A stretch of 64,000 nucleotides of DNA. Origin: Icerya purchasi. Its lineage: Eukaryota > Arthropoda > Insecta > Hemiptera > Monophlebidae. The notes beneath the pieces were generated by a model. That model had not been told where the DNA came from and did not search any database. It was given only the letters and a program-made list of their open reading frames with translations. The stretch is taken from positions 1,612,001-1,676,000 of the forward strand of contig CM077116.1 in assembly GCA_039619475.1 (NCBI GenBank). The letters run 5' to 3'. The first letter of the stretch is position 1; every line of letters begins with the position of its first letter. Made by a program: the position numbers and the translations under genes. Of the stretch, positions 46,885 to 59,109 are shown piece by piece.

Positions 46885-48115
46885 TTTTTTTTTCTTTTTC
46901 TTTGGGCGCGTCAGAACAAGGCGTTTACCCAACACAAAGGACTAACAAAAATGATGAAACGTAAGGATTTGAAAGTTATATCAGGAAGCGATTAGAAACA
47001 GAAGAAATAAAGGTAGCCGATACAGGAATAATAGAAGGAGAAGGAAGAGCAAGAATGTAGTAAGCACAGTAAGGGGTCGGGAGGCCAAGGCCAAGCAAAT
47101 TAAAATAAAGGACTGCGCGTTCCGAGGAGATAGAAGAGCATTCGAATAGAAGGTGATTTACATCACAAGTCAAATTTAAGATAGAAGGATGGAGGGTGCA
47201 CAGGGGAGACCGAACAATATTAAAACGAAAGAAACTGTGATTAAAGCGGAGGCGAATTATGGAAGAAATAACAGAACGGCTGATGCAGGGAAAATTACTA
47301 AACCAGGAAGAAGTGGGTGGAGAGGGTTGTATAGCAAGGTAAAAGTAGTTAGGATTAGATAAAAGGGACGGATAAAGATCAGTAGTCACGGTGAAAACGA
47401 TAAGAGAGAGGACAAAGACATTGGGAGGGGAATCTGTCTATGAAACGGTCATTTACTGCAGCCAAACATGCCAAAGAATCGGCAAGATCGTTAACAACGA
47501 TGCCCCAGTGGCCCGGGATACAGAGCAGGTCAATTAGGATAGAACGGGATGTTAATATATTATAAATTAAGGAACGAATATAAAAGAATAATAGTAGCTG
47601 ACGAGGGTTTAGGGAAGGAAGATGAGATAGCTAATAAAACGCTTTTCGAATCAGAGCATATGACGAATTTCGATAAATTATATGTTGAGGATATAAAAAG
47701 GATAGCACGTAAAATAGCCATGGATTCGACTAAAAAGATAGAAAAAAAGGAAGGAAGTTGAAAAGACTCGGAATAGCTGATATTAGGAAGAATAAAAGCA
47801 GCTCCGGCATCCGAAGCAGATGTTGAGCCATCCGTAAAAACCGTGCTGCGAGCTGAAAAGAGTGAGTGTAGAGTTTGGTTAAATTCGTTATGTATTACCG
47901 GAAGCGGAAGAGATTTAATGTTCGGGGGAAGAGAAAATAACTTAGGAGAAAACGACAGTTCTAAGAAGTTGTAAGTGAAGTACGGGGATTTGTTACAGGA
48001 GAGGATAAAGTAAGAAAATAGGACCAGTCGGGAGGAGATGTGTGAAAGAATTGGAATTTTTCGTGGAGAGAAATTTCAATTTCCCACAGAATATATTGAT
48101 ATTCGATTTTAATCG
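46885..48115 (-). pseudogene. I-like LINE, RNase H to 3' end
   Basis: The A-tail is T-rich at 46882-46902 on plus. The terminal motif is at 46903-46932. On the minus strand, frame 47389-46976 gives SRSVISSIIRLRFNHSFFRF, CDVNHLLFECSSISSERAVL and LGLPTPYCAYYILALPS. Upstream, with frameshifts, come TVFTDGSTSASDAGAAFILP (about 47840-47780), SIFLVESMAILRAIL and LCIPGHWGIVVNDLADS. The segment up to about 48110 matches the post-RT region (KIPILSHISSRLV-like). Confidence 0.75.
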
Positions 48116-48169
48116 TGTCCTTCATTTTTTCTCTCAGTTTTGATTTCTGCGCCATTCGTTGCTTGCTTT

Positions 48170-48835
48170 GAATACTTTTTTAATACGAGTAAAAATCGTT
48201 GTTTTTGTTCTTTTATTTTATTGGAGATGGGCGTATTTTAAATCTTAGGGATTTTTCATTGCTTGTTAATAAGCGGAGATCTAATTTCTAATAGTATTTG
48301 TTTACCTATTGAGGAGCACAAAATTTTTGTTTGAATTAAATTCATATTCTTTTACGATCATTCCGTTAAGATTTAGATTTCCCTTTTTTTCATTTTGTAA
48401 CTAATTAATGCAGTTTATTATTCACCTTCGATATTATTAATTTTAAATCCTAAACATCACGGCTAATGCTAAAGAATGACTTCTAAAAAACGATGTTTTG
48501 GTTTTTTTACCTTTTTTTCCGTAAATTCTAACAATTTTAGGAATAAAAATTTTGTTTTCTATCGAATTCATAAGTTTTTTGATTATTTCGTTGAAGTTTG
48601 CGATATTTCTGATAGCCGACTCGTTAAATCAGTTTAACATTTACCTGCTAGAGGTATTAATAATTTTGCGTGTTGCTAAATAATTGTTTAGAAGACGGTA
48701 ATTTTCTATCTTTTCTCTGGAGATTCTTATAACATATTTTTAATTATTCGTCGATGTTATTCGTTTGTCAACCTGCCGATGATGTGTAAGCCGCAAAATG
48801 AGCGCGACAACCGAATAATACGCACCCGGTTCCTG
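48170..48835. other. No gene recognised
   Basis: AT-rich sequence without motifs or convincing frames. Confidence 0.45.
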
Positions 48836-48884
48836 GCACGTAGCTCTGAAAAGAGCTATTGATTTTCGACATTGTAATACTACG

Positions 48885-50239
48885 GCTCAAGTGCAGTGGT
48901 AACCGGACCAACTCTTCTGAAATAGGAATGTTGGATAATTGCCGAATGGTGCCGCTCGGAAGATACGAATGACACTTGCGAAATTCGGAACGTTACTGAC
49001 TCGAAGGATGAAAATCGAAGGCTATAAAAAATATGAACGGGAGGTTCGCTCTACAATGTGATTTTCGCGACTCGCGTCGCATGCGAAGTTAAGAATTATT
49101 TATTTTACAAAATTGAAATAGCCGAAGTATCGATAAACTCGACATGCGAACCCGGACTACGCGAAATAGCGTTCGAGTCCGTTTTATAAAACCGAGTTGA
49201 GATGTCGACGCAAAGAAAATTTACCCGAATGAGATAGCACTTCGATGCCGCGTTAAAGAATTAATCGGGGTCGGTAAAGGTTGAATAACACAAAATACCA
49301 GTTTGTATAATGAAATTATACAAAGTGAAATATATATGCTACAAACGAACCGAATAGATTGATTTTATTTAATTTTAGCGGAAAACCTTTTTTTGTATAA
49401 TATTTTCCTGTCATATATAACCATATACATATATTGACTTTTCGATGTGGTTGATATGCAGAAATTGAATGGAGTAGATAAATTATATAGGTCTTATTAA
49501 AATTTTTCATAAAAAGTTCGTATTGTAATTAGTCAGACGCGTTCAAGAGATATATTAGTCGATTCTCTCGATTGCTTTCGACTGTTTTCGCTTAAACTTG
49601 ATCCTTTCGATGGTTTTCATTCGAGTAATCTGACCCGTCATCTTTTTCCTTCGATAGAGTCCAAAACTCTTCGAGATATTTTTATTCGAATAGATGGATA
49701 CGATTTTTTCTTGATAGCGACGATAACTTTATCTCGAAAGGAATATTTATCGTTTTCGAGAACATTAACCGGCGACAAAAATATTCTCGCTAGTTCCGAC
49801 GATAAAGCTTGCAAGTTTAAGTAAACTGTAGAAGTGAAATTCGTCGAATTCTTACGATAACGAAGCTCCTAAAACGAATCTGACACAAAAAGTATAATTT
49901 TAATCACGGACGCGTAATGTCTAATTGTAATTTACACTCGTATTACCACCGCGAATATTATTATTTCAGCATCTCACCTGTTCATAACCGGCATGCCATG
50001 CATCGTTAACAATCGGTCCCGTACGAGTATACGGCATGCGCGCGCATCTACACAAATCGATTGAAAACTTTCCCCCATTGTTAAAACTTGATTCTAATCG
50101 GCGCGCTGGCTCGATTGTTTTTTATCCGATCTCTCAATTTTCCTTTAAAGTGAATCCCAAATTGCGAAATTAAAATTCACAACGATTATCCAGCACTCGT
50201 ATTCCAGAAGAGTTGGTCCAGTTACCACTGCACCTGAGC
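48885..50239. repeat. TCGA-rich segment bounded by 57-bp inverted repeats
   Basis: Arms 48885-48941 and 50183-50239 are reverse complements at 50 of 57 positions (GTGCAGTGGTAAC and GGACCAACTCTTCTG are shared). The 1.24 kb between them has no transposase frame but contains about 20 TCGA tetramers, around four times what its base composition would give. The arms may be termini of a nonautonomous DNA transposon (GCAGTGGT recalls hAT ends). No target duplication was found, so its nature is open. Confidence 0.7.
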
Positions 50240-50244
50240 AGTAC

Positions 50245-51680
50245 CAACAGCCGTTATCAGGCTTGAGCGCTGCTAAATAACGCGTATCATTGAGTCGTCG
50301 TGCACGTTCCTTGACGTACACAGAGCATCAGCAGATCCAGTAGCCATTCCTCATTGCGAACAGAACGAAAGTATCGCAGAGCGATTACCACTCATTCTGG
50401 TTGTCTGTTTCCTGCAGATCGATCCTTCTCGGCGTTCGACTTTCAAGCGTCTAGTTACCAATTCCTGTTTGATTATTGCTGCAGATTCATCTTGCTCGAC
50501 TTTCCACATTTATCACATTAATGGCGGCAGCAGTATGACGAAGTGTTATTTCTATTTTTTTTACCGCATGAAGGTATTTCTGTATGATAATTACGAAATA
50601 TTGTTCTATTTCAGTTTAAACTCGTTAATTATCTAACACGTGGTCCTCCGAAATACTGTTCATCAACTTTGCCATTAGAGCAACTCTTTACTTCCGGATC
50701 GAGTCTCAAACAATCTAAAAGCGCTTAATAATTCTAACAAACAGGTGGAAATAAAAATACTAGATGACCTAATATGATGAAACTTTCCGGCATTTTTATT
50801 TATTCTTTTTCGCCGTAGACTATGCCATTAGTTTTAGGGTTATTCTTCAGCGAAAACTTTCAATCGCGACTTTTTATGATTCTCTTTATTTCTTTTATAC
50901 TCGTATATCGTTTGCAGTTCTCATGTTCCTTTAAACGTACACCTTTTCACATTATTCAGAAGAAGTTTTTATATTTAACAAAATTTTCTCGCAATAAACT
51001 CGTGCATTCGTTTTATTTTTCATTTACTCCGTGTACCGCGCGTTCGCATTTTGAAATATCTGAAAAACGAAAAGTACAGAAATCATTTTTTAATTTCCCG
51101 GTGGCGGAAGTTATCGTAACCGCCCGCTAGATCAAAATTGGCATTTTACGACATATCCGAATATGAAGAATCGAAAAAAAAAATAAAAAAGAACCAGCAC
51201 TTCCGTATCTTTTGTACAAAAGTGTATTGTAACATGGAGATGGCTTTGGGATAATGCGCAAAGTGAGATGCGACTATTTCGTTTTAGTAAATTTAATAAC
51301 ATGTTTACGCTATGATAAATATAAATAAGACATAGTCCTTGCTACGCATCGGTTGTAAGCGAAAATCGTTATAAAATTTCATGACATTTCTTCGTAATGG
51401 AAAAAAATTTGGATTGAGCCCAGCCATAAAGATATACTATATCTACATCAAAAAAGGGGGAAAAAACTCTTTCTAAACAAATCTGTTCATACAATTATAT
51501 TATCCCTTCCATCTGTTTCCCCGTTTATTATCTACGCACGTTCTATTCAGATAAACTTTCTTTGAGTTCTTAGTTATACAGGTATCCCAGGTAAAGAGGA
51601 GGCCGACTCTCCGGATCATTAGCTATCTACAATATTCATCCTCTTTGAAAAGTTACGTTCTCCAATTTTCTTCCCTTATA
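50245..51680. other. No gene recognised
   Basis: Contains a 102-codon frame (50822-51130, plus) of basic, aromatic composition without a family motif. I would not call it a gene. Confidence 0.45.
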
Positions 51681-51689
51681 CGACAACTT

Positions 51690-52228
51690 TCAGCATACCA
51701 TGGGCATTAAAGGTGATGAGACGGCGGATTCCTCGACTCGGGTTGCCTCCCGTTCCTTTTTTAAAAAAATTCCATCCTCTAACCTGAATTCCCTATGTAA
51801 AAAGTTTCACCTCAAACTTTGGTCCGATATTTACCCTTCCTCCTTTCGTAAAAATCAATCCTTTTATCTATCTGTATAACCTGATCTTCCTTCTAACCCC
51901 TAGTTCTTTTTGCGTTTCCTTCACTTTCCCGTTCTGTTGTAATTTCTATAATTCGCATGCGTTTTGGCCATTCTGCTCTTCCTTCCTCTCGTTTTCGCTA
52001 TTCTCTTGTATTCTCCAATTAGTCTCCTCCACCCCAATGAAGCGGTGGTTTGCGACGCCAATCACACATCTTTTTTGAATATCCATTCCTTTCTGTTGAA
52101 TGTTGTTTTTTATATTCTTGTCTGCTGAAACTCAAGCTCCCTGCTACTTATTGTACATCGCATATTTTGTCCTTGCCCTCGCCATCCATTATTTCATCCA
52201 ATTTATATTGTCCGTATCCGACCGAATC
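51690..52228 (+). pseudogene. I-like LINE C-terminal remnant
   Basis: On plus, PWALKVMRRRIPRLG corresponds in another frame to GIKGDETADSSTRVASRSFF (RNase H end). KIPSSNLNSLCKKFHLKLWSDIYP, RMRFGHSALPSSRFRYSLVF and CDANHTSFLNIHS-like sequence follow, with PATYCTSHILSLPSPSI and LSVSDRI at the end (52050-52225). Many frameshifts. Immediately followed by T(16). Confidence 0.65.
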
Positions 52229-52282
52229 AAATTTTTTTTTTTTTTTTGTTTAGCCCGGCAATAAACCATTTTTGGCCACTAT
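52229..52282 (-). repeat. LINE 3' terminus (T tract plus terminal motif)
   Basis: T(16) followed by GTTTAGCCCGGCAATAAACC. On the minus strand this reads as a degenerate version of the I-like LINE terminal motif followed by an A tail. No coding part is recognised in the 550 bp to the right, which includes AT microsatellites (52672-52790). Confidence 0.4.
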
Positions 52283-52832
52283 TAAGTTAATATAACTGCA
52301 GAACTAAACAAGGTTGTTTACTCTTATTATTACAGGAGGGATAGTAAGAATAAGTGAACACGCATGAGTAGGATCGATCCGCCACACCATCTATCCAAGT
52401 TATTCAATTAGAATTAATACTACTCTTTCCCAGTAAAAAATTGTCAAGCAAACGTGGCCGTAAATGTGTTATCATCATCCACGAATGCTAATATAAAATA
52501 ATTAGGACAAAAAAAAACTGACCAGATCGAGCCCGAGTTGGACTACATCTACGAGCTCGACTGATCAGCAAAAAAACACAGATTACAAATTAATACTATA
52601 AAACTTTAAAATGGTAACATTACGGCTGGAATCGATCACATACCCCAGCTGATCTATATCCAAAATAAAATTGTACATATATATATTCTTATATATGATA
52701 TTTTCTTTTTTTTTATTTATTTATTATTATTATTATTTTTTATATATATTCTTATATACACAACTATTATATATATATATATATATATAATTAGCATTGT
52801 TCAACGTAAAGGAAAAATTATTTTAACTTGAA

Positions 52833-54830
52833 CTAAAATTTAATTTTTATGAATAAATTTAAATACAGCAGGTGGTTCCATGTTGCAGCAAAGTATATAA
52901 TGTATACAATACGGCGGGTAAATCTGTACATTAAATCGTTAACAAGAACCGATCTTTTAGCTCCAAATAATTCGCAGTTAAATAATAAATGACTCATGTC
53001 CTCCCTGAAACTGACAGACGTACGATTGTTACATTGTTGATTGAATCGATCTGCGCTTTGAAAATTTAAAGACACTTTGGAGTGCCCCATGCGTAACCGA
53101 CAAATAGTTGTGGTAAATTTACGAACACGACCCGCTAGTGTCGATGAATAGTTCTGGTCAAACCACGGGTATTTCGGGAGTGAGATCTGAACTATACTGT
53201 AAAATTTACCTTATAGCCTGTATCCAATCAGACTTATTATCCTTCCTAACCATATCATTAAGACCGTTTGATGGTATAAATGGAAATGTATAACCTGATT
53301 CGCTAGCCTGTTTCACAGCAACATCGGCCTGATCGTTAAGTCTTATGCTACAATGACTTGGCACCCAGCAAAGCTTTATTACGCCTTTACATTACGTTAT
53401 CTGAATACATTTATTCTTAATATCGTAGATAAGAGGATGACTTCTATAATTAAAATGGCTATTTTGTATGGGTAAGAGTGCGCCACGGTTATCAGAACAT
53501 ATAACAAAGCTCCCCCTACAAATTAGAGAATTAAGAATGTATTTGCAAGTCTTATCGCTAGCTAATAGTTCCGCAGTGAAAATAGCCCCCCCCCCCCCCC
53601 CCCCATGTGGAAGCCTAAATTTTTTTACTGCGATGTTACGAATAATAAACGTCACCCCTACTCATTTGGAATCATAAAATTTGACTCCATCTGTGAAAAC
53701 TTGTAGATAGTTAGAATAAAGAGATTCCATTACAACTGAGAAATATGAATTAATAACATTAAAAGGAAACTGTTTATTTAAATCCCCAAAAGTGAATATG
53801 TCAATGATTTAGCCAGTTGAATATCATAGGTTATACTAAAGTATCTAGAAGGAATAACAGGAATTAATGCCGGATAACTCTTCTGACATAAAGGGGCATT
53901 TTATTATTGGCAAACCTCCAGCTGCTGTATAACTGCATTAATTTAAAAACAAAGGGATCATCAAGCTAATTACAATATTTAATTAGAAATTTATCTAGTA
54001 GAGAGAGCTATTCTTTGAATGTAGAGTGGTGGGATTTTGCATTTTATTTGAAGACCTATAGTGGAGCATGATGTAGTATTACCGGTGATAAGCCTCAACC
54101 CTATATTCTGTAGGAAATCTAGCTTCTTAAGTCGTGTGTTGGAGGCAGCTGCATAGAAAATCGAACCGTAATCCAACCTAGATCTAATAATTATTTTATA
54201 AAGCTAACTTGGAGCGAGTAAGTCTCCTCCCCACGATGAATTACGAATTACCTTTAATGGGGAATACATTTTAATAATTTGCTCAACTAACGCATTGATA
54301 TGGTAGGTACAGGTTAACCTGGAATCGATTTGTACGCCTAGAAATTTCACATAACTGGTAAACTCTATCACCTGATTTTGAATTTTAATTTTGACGTCTT
54401 GTCTATTAAATAGTCGTAGAGTAAAAACAGCGAAAGATGATTTAGAAGGTGTTAAATTGAGTCCTATACTCTCAAAAGCATCTGTGTATATATTGATTAA
54501 GACTTGATTGTTTAATATACATTTAGATATATCTTTCTGTTTTGTATATATAATAAAGTCGTCAACATAGGATAACATGCGTGACTGAGGAGCTAGCAGC
54601 TTGCGAAGTATTCGGGTTACATAGATATTAGAAAGTATAGGGCTAAAAACAGATCCTTTGCACAAGTCCTCTATACGAAGTACGTTTCTCCGTCTCTTTA
54701 GCAGTAGGATTTAAGAATTGAAGACGTTTATTTAAAAATAAATTACACATAAATTTTGCCATAACAACCGGAATACCAATAGTGCATAGCTGGTCAAAAA
54801 ATTTAACTGACCGTTCGAAAAGAAAACTTT
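52833..54830 (-). pseudogene. LINE (RNase H-bearing, divergent) RT to C-terminus
   Basis: Minus strand, in order: RSVKFFDQLCTIGIPVVMAK and KFMCNLFLNKRLQFLNPT (54820-54700), motif B KGSVFSPILSNIYVTRIL, motif C MLSYVDDFIIYTKQ (YVDD), SYVKFLGVQIDSRLTCTYHI, SSWGGDLL, then LDYGSIFYAAASNTRLKKLD (54176-54110). RNase H GAIFTAELLASDKTC and SFVICSDNRGALLPI follow, and DMSHLLFNCELFGAKRSVL near the end. A run of 19 C (53586-53604, read as poly-Gly) lies just before the RNase H Glu motif. Frames are broken several times. It is distinct from the abundant I-like family, perhaps Loa/R1-related. Confidence 0.75.
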
Positions 54831-54831
54831 T

Positions 54832-54892
54832 TGTTGTTTCTGGGTGTAGGTCCTTGGCTAGCGTGCCCAAAGGGGCGGTGAAAAAAAAAAAG
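54832..54892 (+). mobile_element. Tiny LINE 3' tip insertion
   Basis: TGGGTGTAGGTCCTTGGCTA (54841-54860), GCGTGCCC and A(11) reproduce only the 3' terminal motif and A tail of the I-like family. It lies at the upstream edge of the minus-strand LINE. It is probably an extremely 5'-truncated insertion. Confidence 0.6.
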
Positions 54893-54899
54893 TAATACA

Positions 54900-55465
54900 T
54901 CTGGTCCATATGCCCTTGTTTTAACCCTATTTCGCTATACCTCCTTTCTCAGTCTTCTTAACAGGTTCAATTTTTTTCCTTCTCTGTTCGCGTCCTTCCA
55001 TTTACCATTACGTTTTACCATTCCCTTTACTTCGCTTTTCGCTTCCTTTTCACTTTACGTCCCTTTCAAATACCTACGATCCTATCATATAAGAAACTAA
55101 GTCATCTATTTTGCACATTCATCTTTTATTCTTGAACGCTCCCACCTATACCGTGGTTTATTACAATTCGATTTCCTCTCTACTTATAAAATTTCCTTCA
55201 TTCCTTGCCTTCCTTCACTAAAAATATAGTGAATATTCTCGATACCTTTATATCTCCCGCATTCAATAGTATGCCTCTATATGTGTGTTTCGATGCTATT
55301 TATTATTTTCAATTTACGTTATTCAATACGTATTGATACGGATAATCGCGATCGTTAAATTCTAAACAAATTTAGCCCGAAGATTTTTGAATAATTTAAG
55401 GAAATATGAAAAAGAAAAATTTTAAAAACACACTTTTTTCAAAAATGTACCAAAAAAAATTCAGT
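54900..55465. other. Pyrimidine-rich sequence, unassigned
   Basis: 54905-55250 has the TTCC-rich composition of the plus-strand I-like LINE copies, but I could not match a specific domain. The remainder is AT-rich. Confidence 0.3.
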
Positions 55466-55473
55466 AAAAAAAA

Positions 55474-55976
55474 AATAAAATAAATTTCTTAGACCATACA
55501 ACTTGGAAAACATTTTCTCAACAAGTCCAGTAATTGTGTGAAAAATTTTCTCATGAAAAATTAAAATGAAAAGTGTAAGAGCTGGCGTAAAATTTTTGGA
55601 TAAATATTACATAGTACACACCGAACAAATTAATCATGTGTAGAAAATATACTACACCGCACGATATTTACATCATATAGTACATATGCTAACTTTCTGA
55701 TAAATATTATACTACAAATCGAGAAAATTTATCGATCGAGAGGAAATATTAAGTTTAGAGTAACACGCAATACAATTTACTACGCGTGATACAATTAGTA
55801 CACGTGAACAAATGACTACACTTTGTAAGAGTTTATCAAGAGAAGAAGCGTATCACAAAATGACATGTCAGCGCCCCATGTTTAATTTTAATTTTTCATA
55901 AATTTTTCACATAATTATTGTACTTGTTGAGAAAATGTTTTCCAAGTTGTATCGTCTAAGGAATTTATTTTATTTC
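55474..55976. mobile_element. Foldback element with about 95-bp inverted repeats
   Basis: Arms 55474-55570 and 55881-55976 are about 90% identical as reverse complements (shared ATACAACTTGGAAAACATTT and TCTCAACAAGT), separated by about 310 bp of non-coding AT-rich DNA. The outer ends merge into A/T runs, so exact termini and the target duplication are unclear. No transposase. Confidence 0.75.
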
Positions 55977-55979
55977 TTT

Positions 55980-56292
55980 TTAATTTTTTTTTATTTTATA
56001 CTTTTTATTTATAAATGAATTTTCTAAAATACTTCATAAACGTAGTTATTAAAATTATAATACATATTTTATTCAATCTATATAAATTAAATATGTGACT
56101 TTTTTTTTCTTTTTTCTATTACAATTTAAAGCTTTATTTAGTTTACCATCAGGATTGGTTGTTTCTCTCGTTATTGTGAATAATTTTTCATATTGCAGTT
56201 AACGTGACTGTAAACGTAAAAATGATAATGCTAAGCAAACAAGATTAGAAACTCTCGTGTTTTTTGTTGTTCTTTTTTATTGTCCAGTATCA

Positions 56293-56331
<39 letters not shown>

Positions 56332-58200
56332 ATGCGAAGACATTTGACCTAATTCCTGATCTCACATATCCTACATATCCTGTAACGCGTATTGATCGAA
56401 AATAACCGTGGATTATTATATTGTCATCTAAAAACAAAGGTCTATGCAAAATTTTAGAATTTTTTATCAACGGAAAATGTCTTAAATAGAACTTCTCAGA
56501 TTTAATTACAGACAAACAAACAGACGTGAAAGTAAATTTTAAAAAAAAAGGTTAAAATAGACATTTTACTTGTTTCATAAATATTATGTATTAGACGTTA
56601 TTTCGATGTTAAAAAAAGTTTAAGAAATATGTTTTAACAAAAAAAAAAAAAAAAGCACTAGTCATGCATGTCTGTATAGATCTACGCTCAATGTAGTAGA
56701 CACAGAATTTTTGCGAGACAAATACGTATATAATCGGTAGTGGAAATTTATTTGTGCAGACGTTCAATTTGTTTTAGAACCAATAAAAAATGTTCAAAAC
56801 TACCGAATAATATTTTAGAAGAATCTAGTAATCTTAAGGTTCAATAGTAATTCAGATTTAAAGAAACTTAGTTGATTGATTTTGAATTTATGCAGACTAG
56901 TATAAATTTCGTAATAGATGTCTTTGAACTAATGAACAGAAAACATTGACGAAACAAAAATTAAAAATTTCCTCTTTTTTTCCCAAATAAACTTATTTAA
57001 AAACGACCTTCAGTAATTTAAATCGACTCAACCGCATTTACACAGTCACGGCGAGTGAAACGGCAGTCGTATATATAAGAAAAAAGCGAGGGAAATCGTA
57101 AAACTTGAAACTAAATGAAAAAATAATCGTGTACAAAGTGTGCGTATTTATATCAGTAAACAATGTAGTGCTTAATTAAAAAAAAAAAAACAGTTCATTA
57201 CGTAACGGCCCAGAAGAGCGGTCAATAAAAAAAGAAAAAAGTCCCGAATAGAACAGAACTTCGGTTAACTAGTTGGAGCCGAGTGGTTTAATTTTTGATG
57301 TAAATACAAATGGTTATCGCAACATAACTAACAAGTTGTACCAATAATGATAATGGAGCGCGCAGTCTGTAATTGATAATTTCAATTAACGGCGAAACAG
57401 CTTGGCCGGCGGCTTCCGACTGTTTTTCGAAAACATGGAAGGTAGCTTATTAAAATATGTGCCGTCAGGTGAAGGGAAAAAATGGTCTGATCTATCATCG
57501 ATATCTAATGACCTTTCGTGAAACGAGGCGCCCGATAATTGAAATTACTTAGTCAGCAAATTAAAGAAAGCAGGCCTAATTTTAAGTGTTGTTTCCATTG
57601 ATTGCAACAGATTCATTAGTCGGTTACAAGCGTAAAAGAAAGGGAGAGAGAGAGAGTGAAAAAGAGAGGGGATGGCGATAGAAATACAGGAAGAATGAGA
57701 AAGATGACGATTCGGCTCCCATTTTCATTTCTAATGTAATGTAAGCGAGCGTAATACGCAACCAAGTCCAGCGCGATCAGTAAACTTTGACCTCAAAAAT
57801 TTCAATGATTTTTTACCAGTTATAAATTCTATTCCTTTCTATTATTGTTCTTACGATGTTCTAATGTGGCGCCTAATTTTTAATCATATTATAATCTTTT
57901 TCATTACTACTATTTTTTTTTTTCTTAAATTACTTCCTTATTGGCTAAAATCTCGTTAACTTAATTTTTGAATTAATCCGGGGAAAACAAAACTAATTAT
58001 TTTAAATATTCTCGTTTATATGTGCATAATATAAGAATAACAACTGTCAGGTGCATTATAACTTGGTTTATCGATGTTTTTTTTTTTTTTAATTTTGATA
58101 ATGGACAGCTGCCAACTTTGACAGCAAAAATGTCAGCAATTAACATTTTATTTCTCGTTTTTCTTCCCTTATTATTAATCTCAAAATGAATCGTTCTATC
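55980..58200. other. No gene recognised
   Basis: Contains an (AT)14-type run (56298-56326) and A homopolymers. 57370-57610 is less AT-rich and non-repetitive, with several TAATTG/CAATTA cores (ATTGATAATTTCAATTAACG, GATAATTGAAATTAC) that could be a regulatory element. This is inference only. Confidence 0.4.
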
Positions 58201-58204
58201 CACC

Positions 58205-58575
58205 TTTCCTTTCTATTTCTAAAATTTTTCGCGGTTTTCCCCCTAAGCTTTTTCCTTCAGTCCATCTCTTTTCAATATCTTCACTATCAGTCTTCCTTTT
58301 AATTCCTTTTCATTATTCTTTGCTGATGATTCGCGTTTTCTTTCTTCTTCTCCCGATATTGTAACTGCTAGAGAGGATTTTAATTCGTTTCGCACTGGAT
58401 CATTCCCAATCCTCAATTCACCTTTCTAATTCCCCTTCTAAGTCTTCTCCTATTGATTTTACGCTTCGCCCTTACGATCCTGCTTTGATTAATGTATCCT
58501 TAAATAGTACACTTTTTCCTCGCGTTATGTTGCTTTTGCCATCTTCAAATGTTCCGTAACAGTCGACTAACATTT
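58205..58575 (+). pseudogene. I-like LINE RT motif C fragment
   Basis: The plus strand shows YSFADDSRFLSSSPDIVTAR (RT motif C) and then, in another frame, SLSNSPSKSSPIDFTLRPYDPALI, matching the copy at 25.65 kb. It breaks off near 58570. Confidence 0.65.
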
Positions 58576-58639
58576 TCCGAACATATTTCATATATGTATT
58601 TCTGGTGATCAGTTAAGGGCAAAAAAGGTAAAGTTGTAT

Positions 58640-58985
58640 TTCAAAGCATTTATACATTCATCGATATTGCAAATATGCAAAAAGAAATCTTTTTAAAAAT
58701 ATATATTAATTATAAAATACGGCATACAGCTAAAATTCATGACCACATACTGCAAAGGATAACTCCCCTACTAACACATGTCCATACTGTGCTGAATTAA
58801 AATATCCGTCAATGCAACATATCCTAATTGAATGCCGTAGTTTTAATGCAGTCCGTCCGAGCACTTTCACAACGTTAACAGCAGTATTGAACGACATATT
58901 CAGGATGGCGGACTGTTGGGTGGTCTATAAGTAGCCTGTTTCCGCCATACAACTTGTAGTAGCCGTTGTGATTTCATTTCATTGT
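58640..58985 (+). pseudogene. LINE C-terminal Cys/His block fragment
   Basis: SPTNTCPYCAELKYPSMQHI then LIECRSFNAVRPSTF (58768-58880) gives the CPxC...H...C block found at the C-terminus of RNase H-bearing and Jockey LINEs. DIFRMADC and a stop follow. It is a different family from the adjacent I-like copies. Confidence 0.6.
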
Positions 58986-59109
58986 TCATATTCTGCGAAT
59001 ATTTTTTTTCCTAAACCGAATTTTCCAAACTTTGAATGAAAATAACTCAAAGTCTAAAACCCCTCATTGCTCGCGTGCGCCTTAACCACAGTCTTCTACC
59101 TTCATCACG

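Noticed and set aside
50822..51130. 102-codon plus-strand frame
   Set aside because: No motif, no start context and length expected by chance in this composition.
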